Of a DNA stretch of 6,008 nucleotides, positions 1 through 6,008 are shown piece by piece. Numbering within the stretch: the stretch's first letter is position 1; each line of letters begins with the position of its first letter. This DNA comes from Candidatus Gottesmanbacteria bacterium (GTDB lineage: Bacteria; Patescibacteriota; Microgenomatia; 2-02-FULL-39-11): assembly GCA_016204905.1 (NCBI GenBank), contig JACQJU010000125.1, positions 1-6,008 on the forward strand. The letters run 5' to 3'. The notes beneath the pieces are model-generated. The model saw only the letters and a program-made list of their open reading frames with translations, was not told the DNA's origin and searched no databases. A program made the position numbers and the translations under genes.

Positions 1-851
1 ATTGCCTCGATTCTATCTTCCAAAATACATCCAAAGAATTTTTAAAAGCTACAGATATTATAGTAGTAGATAATTCCTCAGGAGACGGAACCCAAGAAAT
101 GCTTAAAAAAGAGTTTAAAAATATTACTATAATTGAAAACAAAGAAAATGTCGGATTCGCTAAAGCCAATAATCAAGGAATACGAAAAGCAAAAGGAGAA
201 TTCATCCTCCTTCTCAATAGCGACACGCTTATAGGTAGAGATTCTCTAGAAAAGTCTCTTGATTACATCAAAAGTCAGGAAAATATAGGTGTCTTGGGAT
301 GCAAACTTACCAATACAGATGGAACCCTACAATATTCGGCGGGTTACCTTCCTAACCTCATAAAAATCTCACTATGGATGGAATTTATTGACGATATTCC
401 TTTCATCAATCGATTGCTCCATCCCTATCATATTGACTATCCCGAGTTTTATGACATGTCACAAAAAGTAGGTTGGGTAACTGGCGCCTTTTTTCTTATC
501 AGGAAAAAAGCATTAGATAAAATAGGCTTTTTGGACCAAAACCTATTTATGTATGGTGAAGAACTCGAGTTTTGTTTTCGTCTGAAACAGCAAGGTTGGG
601 ATATAGTTTATTACAGAGATGCTAAAATAACTCATCATAAAGGTTCCTCAGGAGTTGGAAGCATTTCGGGCTTAGTTGAAGAATTTGCAGCCTTGAAATA
701 TATTTGGAAGAAACATTATCCTCATTGGCAATACCCGATCTTAAGATTGCAATTAAAGTTCGGCGCTTTGTTACGGCTCCTCCTCTTTGGTATAATTCTA
801 GGAAAGGTCGAATTGAAAGATATCTATGCGAAAGCTTTTAAATTGGCTTGA
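1..851 (+). CDS. GT2 family glycosyltransferase (rhamnosyltransferase-like), 5' truncated by window edge
   Basis: Probable GT-A fold glycosyltransferase that moves a sugar from a nucleotide-sugar donor to a growing lipid-linked glycan at the cytoplasmic membrane face. The frame is open from the left edge (first whole codon at base 3), so the ATG at 99 is internal. Codons before it encode conserved family sequence, including IIVVDNSSGDGT with the donor-binding Asp at 69-71. Then come NVGFAKANN, the DXD-equivalent NSD at 216-224, VTGAFFLIR, and YGEELEF with the likely catalytic acidic pair at 558-563 (Glu-Glu where many relatives have Glu-Asp). A hydrophobic stretch near the C-terminus (FGALLRLLLFGIILG) may anchor it to the membrane. 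Aligned with the paralogue at 5139, its first visible Cys matches residue 20 there, so about 19 residues are missing and the full length would be near 300. Donor and acceptor sugars cannot be read from sequence; 'rhamnosyltransferase-like' is a subfamily resemblance only. The 3' end overlaps the next gene by 26 bp. Confidence 0.9.
   Translation, partial: CLDSIFQNTSKEFLKATDIIVVDNSSGDGTQEMLKKEFKNITIIENKENVGFAKANNQGIRKAKGEFILLLNSDTLIGRDSLEKSLDYIKSQENIGVLGCKLTNTDGTLQYSAGYLPNLIKISLWMEFIDDIPFINRLLHPYHIDYPEFYDMSQKVGWVTGAFFLIRKKALDKIGFLDQNLFMYGEELEFCFRLKQQGWDIVYYRDAKITHHKGSSGVGSISGLVEEFAALKYIWKKHYPHWQYPILRLQLKFGALLRLLLFGIILGKVELKDIYAKAFKLA
768..796 (+). promoter_or_regulatory. Candidate sigma70-type promoter inside the end of the first GT2 gene
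   Basis: TTGTTA at 768-773 (four of six matches to the -35 consensus) is followed after exactly 17 bases by a perfect TATAAT at 791-796. Transcription would begin near 803 and leave a leader of about 23 bases before the ATG at 826. It could give the membrane-protein gene its own transcript. TATAAT also occurs by chance inside other genes here (for example 2695-2700 and 2875-2880), so this is a weak prediction. Confidence 0.28.
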
Positions 852-3800
852 TGATAATCTCATCTCCATCTTAGCCGCTGTTTTACTGGTTTTTATTCCT
901 CTTTATCCCAAAAAACCTCTCTTTGACATACTGCCAGGCTATATTGTCAGAATAAGAGTCGAAGATTTCTTGGTGGCCATAACGAGTGTATTATGGCTGA
1001 TCTGGATAATAAGAGGAAAGATCAACTTCAAAAGAAATCTCGTTGCTCTTTTTATCGGCATCTACCTTTTGGTCGGCCTACTATCTATGTTATCAGCCAT
1101 TTTTGTCACTCAGACCGTGCCTCTATCCATGATCCATGTTGGTAAAATGGCGCTACATTTCTTTCGTAGAATCGAATATTTCTCATTATTTTTCATCTTC
1201 TATACCACCATAAAAAGTCTTAAGCAGGTCAAGACTTATCTTATTCTACTTATTGCCACCATGGTAGCTGTCACTCTCTACGGTTATGGACAAAAATATT
1301 TATATTGGCCGGCTTTCTCTACCATGAATAGAGAATTTTCCAAAGGTTGGGCACTCTATCTTACACCTCACTCTCGTGTTTTATCCACATTTGGTGGCCA
1401 CTACGATCTAGCGGCATTTACTATGATGCTCCTCGTCATTTTATGGGCTACATTTTTTTCTATCAAAAAATGGTTACTTAAAATAGGTGTATTGATAGTT
1501 TTAGGAGGGGCTTTTTGGCTCCTCATCCTTACTGCTTCCCGTACCTCTTTTTTGGCCTATCTTTTAGGTATCACTGTACTCTGTTTTTTCTACGCTTTCA
1601 AAAAAGGACTCAGATGGTCTTTTATCAGCTGGATTAGCATAATGTTTCTTAGTATTAGTATTATGTTATCTTTTGGTGATCTATCTGAAAGATTCACCAA
1701 ACTGCTCAAACTCGATGAGCGGTTAAGCGGGATTAAATCATTGGTATTAAACCCATTTGGTAAACCGCCGGGAGATCAAGCCATATTCCTCGCCAACAAT
1801 CCAGTAGAAATCTCCCAAGTCACATCCAGGAGTGATCAACCACCAAGCCCTCTTAAGCCAGTTGATGTGGAAAAAGACATGCCCCTTTTGATCCCAGATG
1901 CCAAAACAGGAACAATTTCAGCTGTTGCCCGTACCTATTCTCAAGCAGCATTACTCTATGATCTATCTACTGGTATCAGACTAGATGCACTCTGGCCTAG
2001 GGCTATAAAAGGATTTACTACCAATCCTCTCTTGGGAACTGGTTATTCCACCCTAACCAAAGTAAATGTCGAAGATTTTACAGAAGCAGAATCCACAGAC
2101 AATGATTTCTTAAGATCTCTGGGCGAAACAGGATTACTGGGCTTTTTATCATTCTATGGCATACTTGTTTCTATGGTAATACTTATCTGGAGAACATTCA
2201 TCGGTGTGAAAGATCCTCTCTTCTTTGGAATACTTACAGGATTTGTGGGAGTCATAGTTGCTTTACTTGCCAACGCGGTCTATATCGATGTTTTTGAGGC
2301 CTCCAAGGTAGCCTTTTCTTTCTGGGCCATAGCCGGTATCGCCATCGGCGGTTTAAAAGTAGCCGAAAAAAATATTGCCAAAGAATCTGCTTCTCCTCAT
2401 ATAAAAGATTGGCAAGAAGTTAAAAATTCATTATTTACTTCTGTTAAACGTTTTTTTAGAAGCGATCTATTCTTACTAATAATCATCATTATTATTGCCT
2501 TTATAACAAGAATCTATAAAATAGATTCACCTGTTGCCGATTGGCATTCTTGGCGACAAGCAGATACAGCATCAGTTACTAGGAATTTTGTCAATAATGG
2601 TATTAATCTTCTTTATCCTACCTATCACGATCTATCGAGTATCCCCTCTGGTTTAGATAACCCCAAAGGATACCGCATGGTAGAATTTCCCTTGTATAAT
2701 TATTTTTCCGTTCTCCTGGATAAACTTTATATAGGTCAAAACCCAGAGTATAAGGGTAGACTAACAACTATATTTATTAGTCTCGTCTCACTCATATTCA
2801 TATTTAAATTAGTAAAAAAATACTCTGGTTCTTCTACCGCCCTTTTAGCAGCGCTATTTTTTGCCATAATTCCTTATAATATATTTTATTCCCGCGTAAT
2901 TTTGCCTGAGCCCCTCCTAGTCATGTTGAGCTTTGGCCTTTTGTATTTCTTTGACAAATGGCTCGAGACCAACCGTCTGCGTTATTTTATTCTGTCATTT
3001 ATATTTGGTGCATTTGCCCTACTCCTGAAGCCTTATGCCGTCTTCATACTGCCTGCAATCTTTTATCTCTCTTTTCGTAAATGGAGATTTAGACTATTCT
3101 TTCGTCCCTCCCTCTATCTATTAGCAATAGGTATTATCGCCCCATTTATTTTCTGGCGATTATGGATTAGTCAGTTTCCTGAAGGTATTCCCGCCTATAC
3201 CTGGTTATTAAATGGTGATGGCATACGCTTTAAAGGCGCTTTCTTTCATTGGATTTTTGCCGAAAGAATAGGCAAATTAATACTTGGCTTTTGGGGTCTT
3301 CCACTTTTGATATTAGGTCTACTTGCCAAGCCCAAAAAAGAAGGCTTGTTTTTCTATTTCATAGGATTAGGATCACTTTTATTTCTCATAGTTTTTGCCA
3401 CAGGTAATGTGCGGCATGATTATTATCAAATATTTATCATTCCGGCGATTGCAATTTTCATTGCTAAGGGTGTTATTTTTATCTGGGAAAAAAGACGAGA
3501 AACAGCCTCAACATTTTTAGCGATACCGTTGATCTTCATATCAATCATATTCATGGTTGCATTTGGATGGTACCAAATCAGGGATTTCTACAATATTAAC
3601 CATCCAGAGATTGTTGAGGCTGGACAAGAAGTTGACAGGATAGCACATCCAAAAGCCCTCGTCATTGCTCCATACAATGGCGATACTGCTTTCTTATTTC
3701 AGACAAAAAGAAGTGGCTGGCCAATTGTTGATGGATCTATTGATACATTAATTGAAAAAGGAGCTGACTATTATGTGAGTGTTAACTATGATGATCTAAC

Positions 3801-3921
3801 AAAAGATTTATTGAGGGAAGCACTTCGGGAGGATCAAGAAAAAAAACCCTACAAAACTATCCAATATAATACAAAATATGCCATCATCCAATTGGTTCTT
3901 GACCGCGATTTACCCAAATGA
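826..3921 (+). CDS. Fusion membrane protein: O-antigen ligase/polymerase-like (Wzy_C) half plus ArnT/PMT-like GT-C glycosyltransferase half
   Basis: A 1031-residue polytopic membrane protein. Residues 1 to about 510 resemble O-antigen ligases/polymerases: many hydrophobic segments, RRIEY at 114-118, TASRTS at 236-241 with conserved Arg239, a large extracytoplasmic loop (about 286-430), NPLLGTG at 400-406 and DNDFLRSLGETGLLG from 425. A charged linker (about 511-548) leads to a second half resembling GT-C enzymes that use polyprenyl-phosphate sugars (PMT_2/ArnT-like): Asp572 in DWHSWRQADT of the first outer loop, EFPLYNY at 620-626, RVILPEP at 690-696, LLKP near 733-736, HDYY at 864-867, then a soluble C-terminal region from about 920. 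Each half is about the length of a stand-alone family member. The ATG at 826 follows an in-frame TGA at 814-816, so no upstream start exists; a weak GAAAGA (815-820) is the only nearby ribosome-binding sequence. The gene overlaps both neighbours. Inferred role: glycan polymerisation or transfer coupled to addition of a lipid-linked sugar on the outer membrane face. Ligase versus polymerase cannot be decided. Confidence 0.88.
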   Translation: MRKLLNWLDDNLISILAAVLLVFIPLYPKKPLFDILPGYIVRIRVEDFLVAITSVLWLIWIIRGKINFKRNLVALFIGIYLLVGLLSMLSAIFVTQTVPLSMIHVGKMALHFFRRIEYFSLFFIFYTTIKSLKQVKTYLILLIATMVAVTLYGYGQKYLYWPAFSTMNREFSKGWALYLTPHSRVLSTFGGHYDLAAFTMMLLVILWATFFSIKKWLLKIGVLIVLGGAFWLLILTASRTSFLAYLLGITVLCFFYAFKKGLRWSFISWISIMFLSISIMLSFGDLSERFTKLLKLDERLSGIKSLVLNPFGKPPGDQAIFLANNPVEISQVTSRSDQPPSPLKPVDVEKDMPLLIPDAKTGTISAVARTYSQAALLYDLSTGIRLDALWPRAIKGFTTNPLLGTGYSTLTKVNVEDFTEAESTDNDFLRSLGETGLLGFLSFYGILVSMVILIWRTFIGVKDPLFFGILTGFVGVIVALLANAVYIDVFEASKVAFSFWAIAGIAIGGLKVAEKNIAKESASPHIKDWQEVKNSLFTSVKRFFRSDLFLLIIIIIIAFITRIYKIDSPVADWHSWRQADTASVTRNFVNNGINLLYPTYHDLSSIPSGLDNPKGYRMVEFPLYNYFSVLLDKLYIGQNPEYKGRLTTIFISLVSLIFIFKLVKKYSGSSTALLAALFFAIIPYNIFYSRVILPEPLLVMLSFGLLYFFDKWLETNRLRYFILSFIFGAFALLLKPYAVFILPAIFYLSFRKWRFRLFFRPSLYLLAIGIIAPFIFWRLWISQFPEGIPAYTWLLNGDGIRFKGAFFHWIFAERIGKLILGFWGLPLLILGLLAKPKKEGLFFYFIGLGSLLFLIVFATGNVRHDYYQIFIIPAIAIFIAKGVIFIWEKRRETASTFLAIPLIFISIIFMVAFGWYQIRDFYNINHPEIVEAGQEVDRIAHPKALVIAPYNGDTAFLFQTKRSGWPIVDGSIDTLIEKGADYYVSVNYDDLTKDLLREALREDQEKKPYKTIQYNTKYAIIQLVLDRDLPK
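3918..3921 (+). promoter_or_regulatory. ATGA stop/start overlap
   Basis: The TGA stop of the fusion gene (3919-3921) shares bases with the ATG start (3918-3920) of the GT4 gene. The sequence just upstream (gatttacccaa) has no purine-rich Shine-Dalgarno. Initiation of the GT4 protein therefore probably depends on ribosomes finishing the upstream gene, keeping the two products in proportion. Confidence 0.75.
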
Positions 3922-5099
3922 AGATACTCATGCTTACTCCATATCTGCCTTACCCTCTTCTTTCAGGTGGGCAAATAAGGACATATAACTTATTGAAAAA
4001 TCTGGCAAAAAAGCACGAAATAACATTGTTTAGTTTCATAAGAGCTGATGAGGAAAATGCATACAAAAAAGAGCTCTTGAAATTTTGTCGCCGTGTCGAA
4101 ACATTTAAGAGACGTCCAGCCTGGTCTCTCGTTAATATTCTTTTAGCGGGACTAACCCCTTTCCCCTTTTTGGTTTCTATCTATTACTCTCGCACCTTAA
4201 GACACGCAATCGAGGAAGAGTTAAACAAAAATGACTATCACCTGATTCATTCCGAAACATTTTATGTGATGCCAAATATACCCAAAACAAATGTTCCAAT
4301 ATTGTTAGTCGAACAAACAATCGAATTTTTAGTCTACCAACATTTTACCAAGACAGTCTTTTTACCGCTTCGACTTCTTCTTTCTCTTGATGTAGGGAAA
4401 ATCAAATTTTGGGAAAAGTTTTATTGGAAAAGAGCAAAAAAAGTAGTGGCTATGTCTGAAGCCGATAAAGATGTGATGGAAGACGAGGTTCCTCATCTTG
4501 ATGTTGATATAGTTCCCAACGGAGTAGATACAGAGGAATTTTTTAAAATTAGAAGGGCTTCTTCTTCCAGACCCACTATCCTATTTGTTGGCAATTTCAA
4601 ATGGCTTCAAAATAGAGAATCAGTCTCTATACTCGTCAAAGAAGTATTCCCCCAGATAACCGCCAAATTACCCGATGCTAAACTCTGGATCGTTGGTCGT
4701 TATCCCACAGAGGATATTAAACAATATGAAAGCCCCCAAGTAAAAATATCAGCCAACGTCAATGACATAAAACTTGCCTATGCCAATTCTGATCTATTAT
4801 TGGCACCTATTTACGGCCCAGGTGGGACACGCTATAAAATATTAGAAGCTATGGCATCAGGTCTACCAGTAGTAACCACATCACGAGGAATTGAGGGGCT
4901 AATTGCTAAAGATGGAAAAGATGTGCTTGTAAAAGATGATCCTCAAAGTTTGGCTCAGTCAACTATAGAACTGCTGACCAATCAAAAGTTAGCAGAAAGA
5001 CTCTCCCAAAATGGCAAGAAATTGGTAGCTACAGGCTACAACTGGAAAAGTATTTCCCAAAAATTAAACGATCTTTATCTTGAGGTAGGCAAAAAGTAA
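3918..5099 (+). CDS. GT4-type (GT-B fold) glycosyltransferase
   Basis: A 393-residue retaining-type glycosyltransferase, cytoplasmic or peripherally membrane bound, expected to transfer a sugar from a nucleotide-sugar donor to a glycan intermediate. The N-terminal acceptor domain begins MKILMLTPYLPYPLLSGGQIR with the typical Gly-Gly loop at 17-18. VVAMSEADKD at 176-185 and VPNGVD at 199-204 mark the domain junction. The donor-binding domain starts with TILFVGNFKW (about 220-229) and carries GGTRYKILEAMASGLPVV from 302. Glu310 there is the second Glu of the family's EX7E motif, while the first position is Gly302, a variant I associate with GGTR-type GT4 relatives. The length is normal for the family. 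A hydrophobic stretch at about 69-88 may touch the membrane rather than cross it. The start is set by the ATGA overlap with the preceding gene. Sugar specificity is unknown. Confidence 0.9.
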   Translation: MKILMLTPYLPYPLLSGGQIRTYNLLKNLAKKHEITLFSFIRADEENAYKKELLKFCRRVETFKRRPAWSLVNILLAGLTPFPFLVSIYYSRTLRHAIEEELNKNDYHLIHSETFYVMPNIPKTNVPILLVEQTIEFLVYQHFTKTVFLPLRLLLSLDVGKIKFWEKFYWKRAKKVVAMSEADKDVMEDEVPHLDVDIVPNGVDTEEFFKIRRASSSRPTILFVGNFKWLQNRESVSILVKEVFPQITAKLPDAKLWIVGRYPTEDIKQYESPQVKISANVNDIKLAYANSDLLLAPIYGPGGTRYKILEAMASGLPVVTTSRGIEGLIAKDGKDVLVKDDPQSLAQSTIELLTNQKLAERLSQNGKKLVATGYNWKSISQKLNDLYLEVGKK

Positions 5100-5107
5100 T
5101 TTATAAC
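5080..5107 (+). promoter_or_regulatory. Weak candidate promoter before the last GT2 gene
   Basis: TTGAGG at 5080-5085 and TATAAC at 5102-5107 are separated by 16 bases, and the predicted start point falls within the palindrome at 5110-5125. The match is imperfect and the region is AT-rich, so this may be chance. It is recorded because it would place the palindrome at a usual operator position. Confidence 0.18.
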
Positions 5108-5109
5108 CA

Positions 5110-5125
5110 GTCTGCGGCCGCAGAC
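5110..5125. repeat. Perfect 16-bp GC-rich palindrome in the intergenic gap
   Basis: GTCTGCGGCCGCAGAC equals its own reverse complement over all 16 bases and has 12 G or C, in a gap that is otherwise AT-rich. As RNA it can fold into a 6-bp stem with a GGCC loop. No run of T follows, so it is not a standard intrinsic terminator. It sits 10 bases after the GT4 stop codon and 13 bases before the next ATG. It could be an operator, a dispersed palindromic element, a transcript hairpin or a protein-recognition site; the sequence does not decide between these. Confidence 0.85.
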
Positions 5126-5138
5126 CCAATATACCATT

Positions 5139-6008
5139 ATGCTTAAGTTATCAATAATTATTGTCAATTATAATTCAGCCCACTTTTTAAAGAATTGTCT
5201 TTTATCCCTTAGGCATTCAACTCTTCCTGCAAAAGAATATGAAATAATTATTGTTGATAATAATTCAAAAGATAATTCTCTAGCCGATGCTATTTCCATT
5301 AAAGATTTAAAACTTACCATTGTTAAGAATGACCAAAATATCGGTTTTGCCAAGGCTAATAATATTGCTATCAAAAGATCAATTGGAGAGTATGTCTTAC
5401 TCCTAAATCCTGATACTATTTTAGAAAAAGACACTCTAAATATTATGGTTCAATACATGGAAGAAAATAAAAAAGCCGCCGTAGCTTCATGTAAAATTCT
5501 TCTCCCCAATGGTGATATTGATGACGCATCCCATAGAGGCTTTCCTACGCCATGGAATGCTTTTTGCCATTTTGTAGGATTTGGAAAAATATTCCCCCAG
5601 AGTAACTTTTTCAATGGCTATCATTTAGGCTATGAGGATCTTGATAAAATTCATGAAATAGATAGCTGCGTGGGAGCGTTTATGCTCATCAGACGGCATG
5701 TTGGTGAAGAACTAAGCTGGCTAGATGAAGATTATTTCTGGTATGGTGAAGATCTAGATTTCTGTTATCGTGTTAAACAAAAAGGATATAAAGTTATGTA
5801 CGTACCGCTTACAAAAATTATTCACTATAAAGGCATTTCTAGCGGTATAAAAAATCATTCAAAAGAATTATCAACGGCGGACACTAAGACCCGTCAACTG
5901 GCTACCAAAGCCCGTTTCGCCGTTATGAGAACTTTCTATAAAAAGCACTACCAACACAAATACCCATCCTTATTGACAACTCTAGTTCTAAGCGGTATTA
6001 GATTAAAG
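5139..6008 (+). CDS. GT2 family glycosyltransferase, 3' truncated by window edge
   Basis: A frame of 290 codons starting at ATG 5139 and still open at the right edge. The protein is a GT-A fold transferase expected to use a nucleotide sugar at the cytoplasmic face. It has the whole family N-terminus, MLKLSIIIVNYNS, then IIIVDNNSKDNS with donor-binding Asp40, NIGFAKANN, LLLNPDT with the DXD-equivalent Asp92, DSCVGAFMLIRR, and WYGEDLDFCYR with the likely catalytic pair Glu204-Asp205. FYKKHY followed by a hydrophobic run near the edge matches the C-terminal part of the first GT2 gene, so only a few residues to a few tens are probably missing. The two GT2 proteins are paralogues with clearly diverged DNA. 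The gene is in the same frame as the GT4 gene, 39 bases after its stop. No Shine-Dalgarno is visible before the ATG, but the start agrees with the family's beginning. Donor sugar is unknown. Confidence 0.92.
   Translation, partial: MLKLSIIIVNYNSAHFLKNCLLSLRHSTLPAKEYEIIIVDNNSKDNSLADAISIKDLKLTIVKNDQNIGFAKANNIAIKRSIGEYVLLLNPDTILEKDTLNIMVQYMEENKKAAVASCKILLPNGDIDDASHRGFPTPWNAFCHFVGFGKIFPQSNFFNGYHLGYEDLDKIHEIDSCVGAFMLIRRHVGEELSWLDEDYFWYGEDLDFCYRVKQKGYKVMYVPLTKIIHYKGISSGIKNHSKELSTADTKTRQLATKARFAVMRTFYKKHYQHKYPSLLTTLVLSGIRLK

Noticed and set aside
99..101. ATG as the true start of the first gene
   Set aside because: The frame is open upstream to base 3 and encodes conserved GT2 sequence including the donor-binding Asp at 69-71.
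74..654. TTCCTCAGGAG repeated at 74-84 and 644-654
   Set aside because: Both copies are in the same frame and encode Ser-Ser-Gly in conserved parts of the protein; an 11-base match is explained by coding and chance.
3839..3846. Run of eight A as a programmed frameshift site near the end of the fusion gene
   Set aside because: A -1 shift meets a TAA about eight codons later and joins nothing downstream; the run simply encodes Glu-Lys-Lys.
5114..5121. GCGGCCGC as a cloning linker or vector artefact
   Set aside because: The symmetry extends to 16 bases, the site lies precisely in an intergenic gap, and both flanking genes continue as the same kind of cluster with no vector-like sequence.
5110..5125. 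Palindrome as an intrinsic terminator
   Set aside because: No T-run follows (next bases are ccaatata) and the stem is only six base pairs with a tetraloop.
5161..5174. TTGTCA and TATAAT as a promoter
   Set aside because: The two hexamers are only two bases apart and the TATAAT is formed by codons of the conserved VNYNS motif.
5168..5434. Minus-strand 88-codon open frame
   Set aside because: It lies wholly inside the plus-strand GT2 gene, which has all family motifs; the minus-strand protein shows no recognisable domain.

Overview
The window looks like part of a surface-polysaccharide (exopolysaccharide, capsule or O-antigen type) biosynthesis cluster from an AT-rich bacterium. All four genes lie on the + strand and are tightly packed. 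Both ends of the window cut through a glycosyltransferase gene. The low GC content (roughly high 30s percent by eye), weak or missing Shine-Dalgarno sequences, short overlaps and sequence style suggest a Patescibacteria/CPR genome, perhaps Microgenomates-like. That is inference; no marker gene is present to settle it. TGA is the stop codon of the first two genes, so this is not a lineage that reads UGA as glycine.

Layout: (1) bases 1-851, a GT2 glycosyltransferase missing about its first 19 residues. (2) 826-3921, a 1031-residue membrane protein that joins an O-antigen ligase/polymerase-like (Wzy_C) half to a complete GT-C, ArnT/PMT-like half. (3) 3918-5099, a GT4-type glycosyltransferase. 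(4) 5100-5138, a 39-base gap holding a perfect 16-bp GC-rich palindrome. (5) 5139-6008, a second GT2 enzyme, paralogous to the first and open at the right edge. The last gene is easy to miss because it has no stop codon inside the window.

A reasonable working model is as follows. The two GT2 enzymes and the GT4 enzyme add sugars from nucleotide-sugar donors on the cytoplasmic side to a lipid-linked glycan. The large membrane protein then acts on the outer side, where its first half would polymerise or transfer the glycan and its second half would add a sugar from a polyprenyl-phosphate donor. The first three genes overlap (26 bp and 4 bp), which suggests translational coupling. Before the fourth gene the overlap gives way to a short gap with the palindrome.

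The most notable items are the ligase/GT-C fusion and the isolated palindrome. No RNA gene, CRISPR array, insertion sequence or clear intrinsic terminator was seen.
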